A DNA stretch of 64,000 nt from Chryseobacterium limigenitum (GTDB taxonomy: Bacteria; Bacteroidota; Bacteroidia; Flavobacteriales; Weeksellaceae). The translations under genes and the position numbers were made by a program. The stretch lies in contig NZ_FPKW01000012.1 of assembly GCF_900114875.1 (NCBI RefSeq), positions 62,001 through 126,000 on the forward strand, written 5' to 3'. The number at the start of each line of letters is the position of its first letter. The first letter of the stretch is position 1. Shown here in pieces: positions 26,608 to 34,746 of this stretch. A model generated the notes under the pieces. It was given only the letters and a program-made list of their open reading frames with translations. It was not told the origin of the DNA and did no database searches.

Positions 26608-27963
26608 TTAGTGATTATCGTATTTTCTATCCATTACAAAGCTCTCCATGAACTTTGTAGTATAGTTTCCTGAAAGATAATCCTCATCATTCATCAACTG
26701 TCTGTGGAAAGGAATTGTAGTTTTTACGCCTTCAATATAGAATTCTTCCAAAGCACGTCTCATTTTTGCAATCGCTTCCTCACGAGTTTGAGCCGTCGTG
26801 ATTAATTTTGCAATCATTGAGTCATAATTAGAAGGAATTGTATATCCAGAATAAACGTGAGTATCAACTCTGATTCCGTGTCCGCCAGGAATGTTTAATC
26901 CCGTGATTTTCCCCGGAGATGGTCTGAAATCTGCATAAGGATCTTCCGCGTTGATTCTACATTCAATTGAATGCAATTTCGGATAATAATTGATTCCGGA
27001 TATTGGAGTTCCCGCAGCCAAAAGAATTTGCTCTCTGATCAGGTCATAATCAATAACCTGCTCAGTAATCGGGTGTTCCACCTGAATTCTCGTATTCATT
27101 TCCATGAAATAGAAATTTCTGTGTTTGTCAACAAGGAATTCGATCGTTCCAACACCTTCATACGCGATGAATTCTGCTGCTTTTACAGCTGCGTCACCCA
27201 TTTTCTCACGAAGTTCGTCAGTCATGAACGGAGAAGGAGTTTCTTCCGTTAATTTCTGATTTCTTCTTTGAACTGAACAATCTCTTTCAGAAAGGTGGCA
27301 AGCTTTACCAAATTGGTCACCCGCAACCTGAATTTCGATATGTCTAGGCTCTTCAATCAGTTTTTCCATGTACATACCTCCGTTTCCGAATGCAGCCACA
27401 GCTTCCTGAATTGCAGATTCCCAGTGTTCTTTAAGGTCTTCAGCTTTCCAGACAGCTCTCATTCCTTTTCCACCACCACCGGCAGTTGCTTTGATCATTA
27501 CAGGGTAGCCTGTTTCTTCAGCAGTTTTTACAGCGTGTTCATAAGATTCAATTAATCCTTCAGAACCAGGTACACAAGGTACACCTGCTGCTTTCATGGT
27601 TGCTTTAGCGTTGGCTTTATCTCCCATTCTCTCAATTTGCTCAGGAGAAGCACCAATGAATTTGATGCCGTTTTTCTGGCAGATTCTTGAGAAATTAGCA
27701 TTCTCAGATAAGAAACCGTAACCTGGGTGAATGGCGTCTGCATTTGTAATTTCTGCAGCAGCAATAATGTTAGAAATTTTAAGGTATGAGTCTTTACTCA
27801 TTGCAGGACCAATACAAACAGCCTCGTCAGCAAATCTTACGTGAAGACTGTCTTTGTCGGCAGTAGAGTATACCGCCACAGTTTTGATTCCCATTTCTTT
27901 ACAAGTACGTAAGATACGCATTGCAATTTCGCCACGATTGGCAATTAATATTTTTTTGAACAT
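26608..27963 (-). CDS. accC: Acetyl-CoA carboxylase, biotin carboxylase subunit
   Basis: ATP-grasp enzyme that carboxylates the biotin on AccB. 451 residues. Start [33 protein letters not shown], the ATP-binding glycine loop [10 protein letters not shown], the core [17 protein letters not shown], and metal and bicarbonate residues in [20 protein letters not shown] and VEHPITEQV. It lies 99 bases downstream of accB with no terminator or promoter seen between, so they probably share a transcript. The spacer carries short direct repeats (27971-28064). Confidence 0.97.
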   Translation of the reverse strand: MFKKILIANRGEIAMRILRTCKEMGIKTVAVYSTADKDSLHVRFADEAVCIGPAMSKDSYLKISNIIAAAEITNADAIHPGYGFLSENANFSRICQKNGIKFIGASPEQIERMGDKANAKATMKAAGVPCVPGSEGLIESYEHAVKTAEETGYPVMIKATAGGGGKGMRAVWKAEDLKEHWESAIQEAVAAFGNGGMYMEKLIEEPRHIEIQVAGDQFGKACHLSERDCSVQRRNQKLTEETPSPFMTDELREKMGDAAVKAAEFIAYEGVGTIEFLVDKHRNFYFMEMNTRIQVEHPITEQVIDYDLIREQILLAAGTPISGINYYPKLHSIECRINAEDPYADFRPSPGKITGLNIPGGHGIRVDTHVYSGYTIPSNYDSMIAKLITTAQTREEAIAKMRRALEEFYIEGVKTTIPFHRQLMNDEDYLSGNYTTKFMESFVMDRKYDNH

Positions 27964-27970
27964 CTTCTTA

Positions 27971-28002
27971 AATTTGAAAATTAGATAATTTGAAAATTAG
28001 AT
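27971..28002. repeat. Two exact 16-bp tandem repeats between accB and accC
   Basis: AATTTGAAAATTAGAT twice in a row. The ATTAGAT part is complementary to the ATCTAAT parts of the adjacent repeats at 28030-28064, so the spacer RNA could fold. Confidence 0.85.
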
Positions 28003-28029
28003 TAATGTTATTTGAATGTAGAATTTTAG

Positions 28030-28064
28030 TCTAACATCTAATGTCTAACATCTAATTTCTAATT
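28030..28064. repeat. TCTAACATCTAA-type intergenic repeat (REP-like)
   Basis: TCTAACATCTAAT, a 1-base join, then TCTAACATCTAAT again and TTCTAATT. Read on the minus strand it is (TTAGAnnTTAGAnn)n, immediately after the accB stop. Related sequence is at 33431-33496 and 53690-53719. It seems to be a dispersed short element of this genome. Confidence 0.65.
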
Positions 28065-28548
28065 AAGATGGGTCTACTAAGAATAAAGGTTGGTCGTATT
28101 CTACCGGAGTAGCATCGTCAACTAAAATCTTAACGATTTTACCGCTTACCTCAGAATCAATCTGGTTGAATAATTTCATTGCTTCAATTACACAAACAAC
28201 TTTACCAACAGAAACTTCATCACCAACGTTTACGAAAACATCTTTATCCGGAGATGGTTTTCTGTAGAAAGTTCCGATCATTGGAGATTTGATTGTAATG
28301 TATTTGCTGTCATCAGATGCAGCTTCAGTTTTTTCAACAGGTGCAGCAGATGCAGCAGCCGGAGCTTGTGCCGGAGCAGCCATTTGTTGTGGTGCAGTGT
28401 GGTAAACTGCAGGTTGAGCATAAGCAACTTCGCTTCCAGCTAATGGAGTTTTAATAGTGATTTCGAAATCTTTAGTTTTGTACTTCACTTCAGAAACTTC
28501 AGCCTTAGATACAAACTTAATAAGATTTTGTATGTCTTTAATGTCCAT
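28063..28548 (-). CDS. accB: Acetyl-CoA carboxylase, biotin carboxyl carrier protein
   Basis: 161 residues. N-terminal [20 protein letters not shown] domain, a flexible Ala/Pro-rich linker ([16 protein letters not shown], about residues 68-85), and a C-terminal biotinyl domain with the modified lysine in [10 protein letters not shown] (about Lys125). The start at 28548 is the family start; the longer frame upstream would run through the promoter. It has a well-formed promoter of its own, just past the rpmF terminator, and is followed by accC. Confidence 0.95.
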   Translation of the reverse strand: MDIKDIQNLIKFVSKAEVSEVKYKTKDFEITIKTPLAGSEVAYAQPAVYHTAPQQMAAPAQAPAAASAAPVEKTEAASDDSKYITIKSPMIGTFYRKPSPDKDVFVNVGDEVSVGKVVCVIEAMKLFNQIDSEVSGKIVKILVDDATPVEYDQPLFLVDPS

Positions 28549-28571
28549 AAATTTGATATTTGATTTTGGGT

Positions 28572-28600
28572 CAAAGATACCAAAAAAACGTAAAAAACAA
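28572..28600 (-). promoter_or_regulatory. Promoter of accB-accC
   Basis: Minus-strand TTG (28598-28600), 18 bases, TATCTTTG (28572-28579). Full consensus match, 23 bases before the accB ATG. It starts directly after the rpmF terminator hairpin. Confidence 0.75.
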
Positions 28601-28602
28601 CA

Positions 28603-28639
28603 AAAAACCGCCAAATTTTATAAAAATTGGGCGGTTTTT
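28603..28639 (-). terminator. Terminator of rpmF
   Basis: GC-containing stem AAAAACCGCC/GGCGGTTTTT, with extra AAATTTT pairing inside and a T-rich end on the minus strand. It lies 37 bases past the rpmF stop. Confidence 0.8.
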
Positions 28640-28676
28640 GTATAAAAACGAGTGTTTTTCAGTGAAAAACGACTTC

Positions 28677-28880
28677 TTAGTTTTCTTCAGTAGTTGCTAC
28701 TTCTTTTTCCAATACTACTTTACCTCTGTAGTAAAGTTTCCCTTCATGCCAGTGAGCTCTGTGGTAAAGGTGCATTTCTCCTGTTGTTGCATCTTTAGCT
28801 AATTGAGGAACTACAGCTTTGTAGTGAGTTCTTCTCTTATCTCTTCTTGTGGACGATTGTCTTCTCTTTGGATGTGCCAT
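28677..28880 (-). CDS. rpmF: 50S ribosomal protein L32
   Basis: 67 residues beginning [20 protein letters not shown], the invariant basic start of L32, followed by [20 protein letters not shown]. The zinc-binding cysteines of some L32 proteins are absent, so it is the zinc-free form. It lies 69 bases downstream of the YceD gene, an arrangement conserved in many bacteria. Confidence 0.97.
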   Translation of the reverse strand: MAHPKRRQSSTRRDKRRTHYKAVVPQLAKDATTGEMHLYHRAHWHEGKLYYRGKVVLEKEVATTEEN

Positions 28881-28949
28881 CTTGTAATAACTTTTTTAAT
28901 TTGATGAGCGATGAGATTCTTTTCATCCTCTCATCATATTTAAATTATT

Positions 28950-29468
28950 TTAATTTTTATCTTTTAATTTCTTAAGTGCTTCCCATCTGGGATCACTTTC
29001 CGGTTCTTCTTCAACTTCTTTTGGGCTGAATTTTTCAAGAATTTCCAGATCTTCATCGCTTACGTTAGGTGAAACCTTTTTCATTGGTATTGAAAGGGCT
29101 ACATTTTCGTAAATCAACTGTGCTACATTGAAAGCGTGGTCGCTGGTTGGGATCGTGATAACATCTTCTTCGCTGTCATCGTATTCTTCTCCAAACTTCA
29201 CCAAAACCTTAATGTCGTTTTCAATAGGATGTTCAAAATCTTCGTTTGTAATATCGCAAACCAGCTCTACATTCCCATATGTTTCAATCTCAAATTCTAA
29301 AAAAGTAGTGTGTTTCTCAAGAAAAACATCTACTGTGATCTTAGGATTTGTAAATTCCTGCTCAGTGTCAAATAATTGAAAGAACGTTTTGTCTATCTCA
29401 AATTTGAACTGATGCTTCCCGGTTTTCAGTCCGGAAAAGCTCACGTCATAGTTTCTTAACTTGTCCAT
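28950..29468 (-). CDS. yceD: YceD / DUF177 family protein
   Basis: 172 residues from the ATG at 29468. DKLRNYDVSFSGLKTGKHQF at the start and ELVCDITNEDFEHPIENDI in the middle (the usual second Cys-x2-Cys is reduced) identify the family. A C-terminal acidic tail (PKEVEEEPESDPRWEALKKL) is typical. In other bacteria YceD is encoded just before rpmF and is linked to ribosome or rRNA maintenance; the exact role is unclear. The position next to rpmF supports the call. The longer upstream frame starts with TTG inside the promoter box and was rejected. Confidence 0.9.
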   Translation of the reverse strand: MDKLRNYDVSFSGLKTGKHQFKFEIDKTFFQLFDTEQEFTNPKITVDVFLEKHTTFLEFEIETYGNVELVCDITNEDFEHPIENDIKVLVKFGEEYDDSEEDVITIPTSDHAFNVAQLIYENVALSIPMKKVSPNVSDEDLEILEKFSPKEVEEEPESDPRWEALKKLKDKN

Positions 29469-29480
29469 AAAATGAGTGTG

Positions 29481-29510
29481 CAAAAATATGCATTTTTTTT
29501 ATAATTACAA
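29481..29510 (-). promoter_or_regulatory. Promoter of yceD-rpmF
   Basis: Minus-strand TTG (29508-29510), 19 bases, TATTTTTG (29481-29488). It ends 12 bases before the ATG at 29468. Confidence 0.6.
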
Positions 29511-29552
29511 ATAAAATCTCCAACAAATTAATTTAAAGTTGGTTTTAATGAT

Positions 29553-30644
29553 TTATGCTTCAGTTTCGTCTGGTAGATCTTCGTCAATTCCGTTGTCGGT
29601 AACCATTTTTCTTGGCTGCATACGGTTGCTCATCAATTCGTTATATTCGCTTCTATTCTTGAAAATTTTAATTGCAGTAAAGATAGCTTCTGTAAAACTT
29701 TGCTCATCTGCAATGTTTTGTCCTGCGATGTCGTACGCAACTCCATGGTCTGGAGATGTTCTGATAAAGGGAAGTGCAGCAGTATAATTTACGCCTTCTT
29801 CATAAGCTAATGTTTTAAAAGGAGCCAAGCCCTGATCGTGATACATTGCTAAAACTGCATCAAAACTTTTGTATTTGCTCGGTTGGAAAAAACTGTCTGC
29901 AGGAAAAGGACCAAAGGCCAGAATTCCGTTGTCAGAAAGTTCTTTGATCGCCGGGGAAATAATTTCAATTTCTTCATTTCCGATAACGCCACCATCTCCT
30001 GAATGTGGATTTAATCCTAAAACAGCAATTTTCGGTCTGGAAATATTAAAATCTTCAATTAAAGTTTGATTTAAAGCTCGGATCTGTTTTTTAATTTTCT
30101 CTTTAGAAATATTTTCAGCTACTTTTGCCAATGGGATGTGGTGGGTAGAAACGGCAACTTTTAAATCATCTGTTACTAAGAACATCAATCCTTTTTTGTT
30201 AAATTTTTCTTCAAAATATCCTGTATGACCGGCATGTTTAAAGCCCATCTTCATCATTTCGTCTTTGTTGATGGGAGCTGTCACAAGAACATCTATTTCT
30301 CCTTTCATCAAAGCTTCGGTTGCTGCTTCCAGAGAATCTATCGCCAATTTGGTTGATTCTTCGGTCGGTTTTCCTAATTCTACATTCGAATTGTCTTTCA
30401 CAAGATTCAGCATATTGATCTTTCCTGCCTGTGCCTGTGAAGTTTCGTTGATGTAATTAAAGTTTAAATTAAGCTTAAAAATATTTTTCTGATAGGTAAA
30501 TAATTTCCCTGAACCAAAAATTACCGGAGTAAAAAAATCGGTGATTGTTTTGTCTTTCAGAGACTTCATGATGATTTCGGGTCCTATGCCGTTGAAATCC
30601 CCGATTGAAATTCCTACTCGTACTTTATGGTTTTTTGGGCTCAT
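29553..30644 (-). CDS. pdxA: 4-hydroxythreonine-4-phosphate dehydrogenase
   Basis: NAD-dependent enzyme of the DXP-dependent pyridoxal phosphate pathway. 363 residues. VRVGISIGDFNGIGPEIIMK at the start; metal-binding His residues in KHAGHTGYFEEKF, LNPHSGDGGVIGNEE and AMYHDQGLAPFKTLAYEEGV; and PFIRTSPDHGVAYDIAG near the end are all diagnostic. It is divergent from ribE, and the two promoters overlap. About 84 bases separate it from yceD, which has its own promoter. Confidence 0.96.
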   Translation of the reverse strand: MSPKNHKVRVGISIGDFNGIGPEIIMKSLKDKTITDFFTPVIFGSGKLFTYQKNIFKLNLNFNYINETSQAQAGKINMLNLVKDNSNVELGKPTEESTKLAIDSLEAATEALMKGEIDVLVTAPINKDEMMKMGFKHAGHTGYFEEKFNKKGLMFLVTDDLKVAVSTHHIPLAKVAENISKEKIKKQIRALNQTLIEDFNISRPKIAVLGLNPHSGDGGVIGNEEIEIISPAIKELSDNGILAFGPFPADSFFQPSKYKSFDAVLAMYHDQGLAPFKTLAYEEGVNYTAALPFIRTSPDHGVAYDIAGQNIADEQSFTEAIFTAIKIFKNRSEYNELMSNRMQPRKMVTDNGIDEDLPDETEA

Positions 30645-30650
30645 TTTGAT

Positions 30651-30658
30651 TATCTTTG
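30651..30658 (+). promoter_or_regulatory. Promoter -7 box of the ribE operon
   Basis: TATCTTTG, 35 bases before the ribE ATG. It lies inside the predicted leader of pdxA, whose own box (30674-30681) is farther right, so the two promoters face each other. Confidence 0.6.
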
Positions 30659-30673
30659 AAGATTATAATTTTA

Positions 30674-30681
30674 CAAATTTA
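30674..30681 (-). promoter_or_regulatory. Promoter -7 box of pdxA
   Basis: Minus-strand TAAATTTG, 29 bases before the pdxA ATG. No clear -33 element. Confidence 0.45.
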
Positions 30682-30693
30682 GCAAAAAATAAT

Positions 30694-31293
30694 ATGTTCA
30701 CAGGAATTATTGAAGCAGTTGGAGTTATTGAAAAGATTGAAGAAAAAGGAAGTAACATTGATTTTACTTTAACATGCCCTTTTACCAATGAATTAAAAAT
30801 AGATCAAAGTCTTGCACATAACGGTTGTTGCTTAACAGTTGTTGAGATTAAAGATAACCAATATGTCGTTACAGCGATCAATGAAACCTTAGAAAAGACC
30901 AACCTTGGAAAATGGGATGTTGGAACGGTTGTAAATCTAGAACGGTGCATGAAAATGGACGGAAGATTAGACGGACACATCGTTCAGGGGCACGTTGACC
31001 ACACCGGAGAGGTTGTAGGAATTGAGAATAAAGACGGAAGTTATTTTATTACGGTTAAATATGAATCCAACGGAAATTTTGTAACCGTTCCTCAAGGTTC
31101 TATTACAGTAAACGGAATAAGTTTAACCGTTGCAAAAAGTGAAGATTCTCAGTTCTCTGTAGCAATTATTCCATATACATGGGAGTTTACCAATATGCAG
31201 CATCTTAAAATCGGGGATAAAGTTAATCTGGAATTCGACATAATTGGTAAGTATATTGCTAGGTTAATTAATAAACAGAATGGCAATAAATAA
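30694..31293 (+). CDS. ribE: Riboflavin synthase, alpha chain
   Basis: Dismutates two lumazine molecules to riboflavin. 199 residues made of two similar beta-barrel halves. It begins MFTGIIEAVGVIEKI, the family start, and contains LAHNGCCLTVVEI, MDGRLDGHIVQGHVDHTGEV and the matching second-half GSITVNGISLTVAKSE. The start at 30694 follows a promoter box by 35 bases; longer frames cross the pdxA start. Its last 14 bases overlap the sensor-kinase gene, so the next gene is translated from the same message. The leader is too short for an FMN riboswitch. Confidence 0.96.
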   Translation: MFTGIIEAVGVIEKIEEKGSNIDFTLTCPFTNELKIDQSLAHNGCCLTVVEIKDNQYVVTAINETLEKTNLGKWDVGTVVNLERCMKMDGRLDGHIVQGHVDHTGEVVGIENKDGSYFITVKYESNGNFVTVPQGSITVNGISLTVAKSEDSQFSVAIIPYTWEFTNMQHLKIGDKVNLEFDIIGKYIARLINKQNGNK

Positions 31294-32734
31294 ATACAAA
31301 GGATATAGTTTAAGAAATCGGGTCTTTTTCGGTTTCTTGCTCGTATGTCTTTTAAGTGTTGCAGCTTCTTCGCTGGTTCCTTATTTTGTTTTAAGAAGTA
31401 ATTCTCTGAAACAGAGTAGGATAGATATGCAGGATAAGACTAATGCTGTTATGGGATATTTGGATTATGCTGTGAGTAGATCGCTTGTGAAAACAAAAGA
31501 TCTTCCCGAAGTTTTAAGCAATAAAATTCTAGAAATTGCGGATATCAATCAACACGATATTGTTATTTATGATTTAAAAGGCAACTATCTTCTTTCTAAT
31601 AAAGATGAAAGTTTGGTTGAGCAGAAAACGATTCCTTTAAATATTGTCAATAAGATTTTGGCTACCGACGCCAGGGTCGATATCAGAGGATATGACCAGG
31701 CTAAAGATGCAGTTTTTACTTCGTCCTATTTGGTGCTGAAAAATAATGTTCTGGATCCTGTAGGTATTGTGTATATTCCTTTGTATCATAATGAATCGGC
31801 GTATCTTGATGTTCTTCACCAATATGTTAAGTATATTTTATTGGTTGATATTTTTCTTATTTTATTCAGTATTTGGCTGAGTTGGATTACATCTAATAAT
31901 TTAGCAAAGACTATTACAAAGTTTTCTGATATGATCACGCGTATTACATTGTTTGAAAATGAAATGCATCCTATCAGATATTATAAAAATGATGAACTAA
32001 ATGCTCTTGCAAGAGCTTATAACAGGATGATCCTCCAGATTCAGGATCAAAAAGAAAGATTGCGTTTTAAAGCATCAGAAGAAGCTTGGCGGGAAATGGC
32101 GAAACAAGTTGCTCATGAGGTGAAAAACCCTTTGACCCCAATGAAATTGACCATCCAGAATTTTGAAAGAAAATTCGATCCCGAAGATCCGAATATTAGG
32201 GAAAGAGTAAAGCAAATGAGTAAAACGATGGTTGATCAGATCGACTTGATTGCCACAGTTGCGTCTGCTTTTTCGGAGTTTGCGAAGCTTCCTGAAAAAA
32301 ATAATGAAGTAATCAATCTGAATAGCGAGGTTGAAGATATTCTGCGCGTTTTCAATGATGACAGTATTTTTATACATTCCAATAAAAGCAATATTATGAT
32401 CAATATGGATAGGATTTATCTGTCCAGAATCATTACAAATCTTGTTACCAATGCGAAACAAGCCGAAAGTGATGAAAGAAAATTGATCATTAATGTGGAT
32501 GTAGAACAGCATCAGAGGAGGGTGATGGTTTCCATTCAGGATAATGGTGTTGGGATTCCTGAAAACATATATGAAAGGATTTTTGAGCCTAATTTCACTT
32601 CAAAAAACAGCGGAATGGGACTTGGCTTATCTATGGTCAGAAAAATGGTGGAAGATTACAAAGGAGAAATCTCCGTGAAATCTGAAGTCGGAAAAGGATC
32701 AACATTTACCATTACATTGCCAACCAATTTATAG
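31280..32734 (+). CDS. Sensor histidine kinase, NtrY-like
   Basis: 484 residues. Transmembrane helices near 16-37 and 183-205 bracket a periplasmic or extracytoplasmic sensor region of about 145 residues. HAMP-like linker at ~206-255 (KDELNALARAYNRM-like pattern), then the phosphoacceptor helix with His279 in VAHEVKNPLTPMKLTI, and an ATPase domain with N box NLVTNAKQAE, G1 DNGVGIPENIYERIFEP and G2 SGMGLGLSMVRKM. The H-box phrase is that of NtrY-type kinases. No response regulator is adjacent, so it is an orphan. It overlaps ribE by 14 bases and trmN6 by 1 base. The signal sensed is unknown. Confidence 0.93.
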   Translation: MAINKYKGYSLRNRVFFGFLLVCLLSVAASSLVPYFVLRSNSLKQSRIDMQDKTNAVMGYLDYAVSRSLVKTKDLPEVLSNKILEIADINQHDIVIYDLKGNYLLSNKDESLVEQKTIPLNIVNKILATDARVDIRGYDQAKDAVFTSSYLVLKNNVLDPVGIVYIPLYHNESAYLDVLHQYVKYILLVDIFLILFSIWLSWITSNNLAKTITKFSDMITRITLFENEMHPIRYYKNDELNALARAYNRMILQIQDQKERLRFKASEEAWREMAKQVAHEVKNPLTPMKLTIQNFERKFDPEDPNIRERVKQMSKTMVDQIDLIATVASAFSEFAKLPEKNNEVINLNSEVEDILRVFNDDSIFIHSNKSNIMINMDRIYLSRIITNLVTNAKQAESDERKLIINVDVEQHQRRVMVSIQDNGVGIPENIYERIFEPNFTSKNSGMGLGLSMVRKMVEDYKGEISVKSEVGKGSTFTITLPTNL

Positions 32735-33429
32735 TGAAGCCTTTTACATTTAAACAATTCGAAATTTATCAGTCTAAAAATGTCTTTCGTGTAGGAACAG
32801 ACGGTGTTTTGTTAGGCGCTTTAGCGAATGTTGATAACAGGCCTAAAGTCCTAGAAATAGGAACAGGAACGGGCCTAATTTCATTAATGTTAGCTCAGAG
32901 AAATCCTGAAACTGATTTTTTAGGGCTTGATATTAATGAAGAGGCTGTAAATCTGACGAAAACTAATTTTGAGAATTCGATATTTAATTCAAGGTTAAAA
33001 AATATTCTTCAGGATTTTAAAAATTTTGAAACAGAAGAAAAATTTGATTTTATTGTTTCTAATCCTCCTTATTTTGAAGAATCCGGTTCTGGAAAAGATA
33101 AAATTGCCAGACAAACGGTTGAATTGAACTTTCAGCAATTAATTTCAAAATCATCACAATTGCTTTCCGAAAAAGGAATTTTTTCTGTAATTATCCCTGC
33201 CGAAGTTGGAAGTGACTTCATTGAAATTGCTAAAGAAAATCAATTGTTTTTAACCCGAAGAGTTAATATTAAAGGAATCGAAAATTCAAAAATAAAAAGA
33301 TTGATTCTTGAGTTTTCTTTAACTGAAAATCCATTTGAAGAGTCTGAATTTATTATAGAAAAAAGTCCGAGACAATACTCGGACCAATATCTTGAACTCA
33401 CGAAAGAGTTTCATGTTTTTAAGGGATAG
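32734..33429 (+). CDS. trmN6: tRNA1(Val) (adenine-37-N6)-methyltransferase
   Basis: 231 residues with a Rossmann-fold SAM site (VLEIGTGTGLISLMLAQR, LGLDINEEAVNLT) and the catalytic NPPY motif in FDFIVSNPPYFEESGSG. KPFTFKQFEIYQSKNVFRVG at the start and GTDGVLLGALA are typical of the YfiC/TrmN6 group, which methylates A37 of tRNA-Val. The start is GTG, sharing one base with the kinase TAG stop (TAGTG), which supports coupling. Other RNA or protein adenine methylation cannot be excluded. Confidence 0.9.
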   Translation: MKPFTFKQFEIYQSKNVFRVGTDGVLLGALANVDNRPKVLEIGTGTGLISLMLAQRNPETDFLGLDINEEAVNLTKTNFENSIFNSRLKNILQDFKNFETEEKFDFIVSNPPYFEESGSGKDKIARQTVELNFQQLISKSSQLLSEKGIFSVIIPAEVGSDFIEIAKENQLFLTRRVNIKGIENSKIKRLILEFSLTENPFEESEFIIEKSPRQYSDQYLELTKEFHVFKG

Positions 33430-33430
33430 A

Positions 33431-33496
33431 AGTTAGAAATTAGATTTTAGAAGTTAGTAGTAATATCCTAATCTCTAAATTTCTCAATCTTTAAAT
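33431..33496. repeat. TTAGA/TCTAA-type intergenic repeat (REP-like)
   Basis: Right after the trmN6 stop: GTTAGAAATTAGATTTTAGA and GAAGTTAG, then CTAATCTCTAAATTTCTCAATC. The left part is made of TTAGA words and the right part of their complements, as in the accB-accC spacer. Confidence 0.55.
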
Positions 33497-33497
33497 T

Positions 33498-34208
33498 TTA
33501 TTCAAACAATTCCGCCGTATCCAGCACAGAAACTTTACCATCTTCGCATCTGATCGCCTCTCCGGGGAAGTTTTGGATCATGTGATAATCATGTGTTGCC
33601 ATTACCACTGCAGCTCCGTTTTCTAAAGCAACCTGTTTTAGCAGGGTCATAATTTCGTTAGATGTTTCTGGATCTAGATTTCCCGTTGGCTCATCGGCTA
33701 AGATAAGATCAGGGTGGTTTAATAAAGCTCTTGCAATGGCCACACGCTGTTGTTCTCCACCGGAAAGTTCGTGAGGCATTTTGTGCTTTTTGCTTTTCAT
33801 GTTTACGCTTCCAAGAACCTCGTTGATACGGTCTTCCATTTTTGTTTTATCGCTCCATCCTGTAGCTTCAAGAACGAATTTCAGGTTTTTCTCAACAGTT
33901 CTGTCAGAAAGCAATTGGAAATCCTGGAAAACAATCCCTAATTTTCTTCTAAGGTTAGGAATGTCGGAAGTTCTCATTTTTGCGAGATCAAAACCAACAA
34001 CAGCTCCATGTCCTGACGCTAAAGGAATATGCCCGTAAAGAGTCTTTAATAATGAGCTTTTTCCGGAACCTGTTTTTCCGATAAGATAACAGAATCGGCC
34101 TTTTTTGATGTTAAGATTCACATCAGAAAGAACCGTGAAGTTTTTTTGAGCAATCTTCGCGTGTTGTAGACTTATGATGCTGTCTCCGGAGATATTTGTA
34201 TGTGGCAT
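33498..34208 (-). CDS. ftsE: Cell division ABC transporter ATP-binding protein
   Basis: 236 residues. ABC ATPase with Walker [19 protein letters not shown]-loop [13 protein letters not shown], signature [15 protein letters not shown], Walker [17 protein letters not shown] and switch His in MATHDYHMI. The F-Q-D-F-Q-L-L-x-D-R-T-V phrase is typical of FtsE, which with FtsX activates cell wall hydrolases at division. ftsX is not adjacent. A lolD-type export ATPase is the main alternative. A TAAATTTG box ends 4 bases before the ATG, which would make the message nearly leaderless. Confidence 0.88.
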   Translation of the reverse strand: MPHTNISGDSIISLQHAKIAQKNFTVLSDVNLNIKKGRFCYLIGKTGSGKSSLLKTLYGHIPLASGHGAVVGFDLAKMRTSDIPNLRRKLGIVFQDFQLLSDRTVEKNLKFVLEATGWSDKTKMEDRINEVLGSVNMKSKKHKMPHELSGGEQQRVAIARALLNHPDLILADEPTGNLDPETSNEIMTLLKQVALENGAAVVMATHDYHMIQNFPGEAIRCEDGKVSVLDTAELFE

Positions 34209-34306
34209 AATTCAAATTTAAGAGGCTATTTCTAAAATATTTTTTCAGATCTTAAAAATAGAAAAAAGAAACCTAAAGAAACTAAATTTTAGTAAATTTT
34301 AACAAC

Positions 34307-34341
34307 AAAAAATGCCTGAAAAGTTCTTTTCAAGCATTTTT
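34307..34341 (-). terminator. Terminator of rpmH
   Basis: Stem AAAAATGC-TGAAAA/TTTTCA-GCATTTTT with one internal mismatch and a 4-base loop, 20 bases past the rpmH stop. Confidence 0.8.
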
Positions 34342-34361
34342 GTATATTGTAATTTAAGATA

Positions 34362-34520
34362 TTATCTCTTAGCTCTTGCAGAACTTACAGATAGACTCTT
34401 TCTACCTTTAGCTCTTCTTGCTGCCAAAACTCTTCTACCGTTAGGCGTTGACATTCTTTCTCTGAAACCGTGTTTGTTTCTTTTTTTTCTCTCCGATGGT
34501 TGGAATGTTCTTTTACTCAT
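34362..34520 (-). CDS. rpmH: 50S ribosomal protein L34
   Basis: 52 residues: [20 protein letters not shown], then [20 protein letters not shown] and a Ser/Ala/Arg-rich tail, the invariant sequence pattern of L34. It is very basic and slightly longer than the ~45 residues of many bacteria, as in other flavobacteria. A full promoter match is upstream and a terminator follows, so it is a single-gene unit. A reading frame on the + strand across this locus is a shadow. Confidence 0.97.
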   Translation of the reverse strand: MSKRTFQPSERKKRNKHGFRERMSTPNGRRVLAARRAKGRKSLSVSSARAKR

Positions 34521-34563
34521 TACTATATATTTAAGTCGTAATTAATATTAATTTTTCAGGTTG

Positions 34564-34593
34564 CAAAGATATAGATTTTTTTATAAGTTCCAA
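34564..34593 (-). promoter_or_regulatory. Promoter of rpmH
   Basis: Minus-strand TTG (34591-34593), 19 bases, TATCTTTG (34564-34571), 43 bases before the ATG. Full consensus. Confidence 0.7.
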
Positions 34594-34714
34594 ACTTAAC
34601 GACTCTTTTTTTAGAAAATATTGCATCTTTTTTCATCGTTAATTTTATCACGCCCATGAATAAATGACTTGCGCGCTGTTTAAAAATAATGAGTAATGAT
34701 TTATTTAAAAGCTC

Positions 34715-34722
34715 TATCTTTG
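34715..34722 (+). promoter_or_regulatory. Promoter -7 box of nrnA
   Basis: TATCTTTG, 24 bases before the ATG at 34747. No TTG at the -33 position. Confidence 0.5.
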
Positions 34723-34746
34723 AAGACTCAAAATTAAAGAAAATAA

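Noticed and set aside
28457..28802. Plus-strand frames across accB and rpmF
   Set aside because: They cover terminator and promoter sequences and are antisense to recognised genes.
29469..29483. Five-codon TTG extension of the YceD gene
   Set aside because: The TTG lies within the TATTTTTG promoter box; the family start is the ATG at 29468.
30541..30693. N-terminal extension of riboflavin synthase
   Set aside because: It runs antisense to the start of pdxA, and the family begins at MFTGI.
30659..30693. FMN riboswitch before ribE
   Set aside because: The leader is only about 30 bases, too short for the aptamer, and no conserved core is present.
34312..34545. 77-codon plus-strand frame
   Set aside because: It is antisense to rpmH, whose product is unmistakable.
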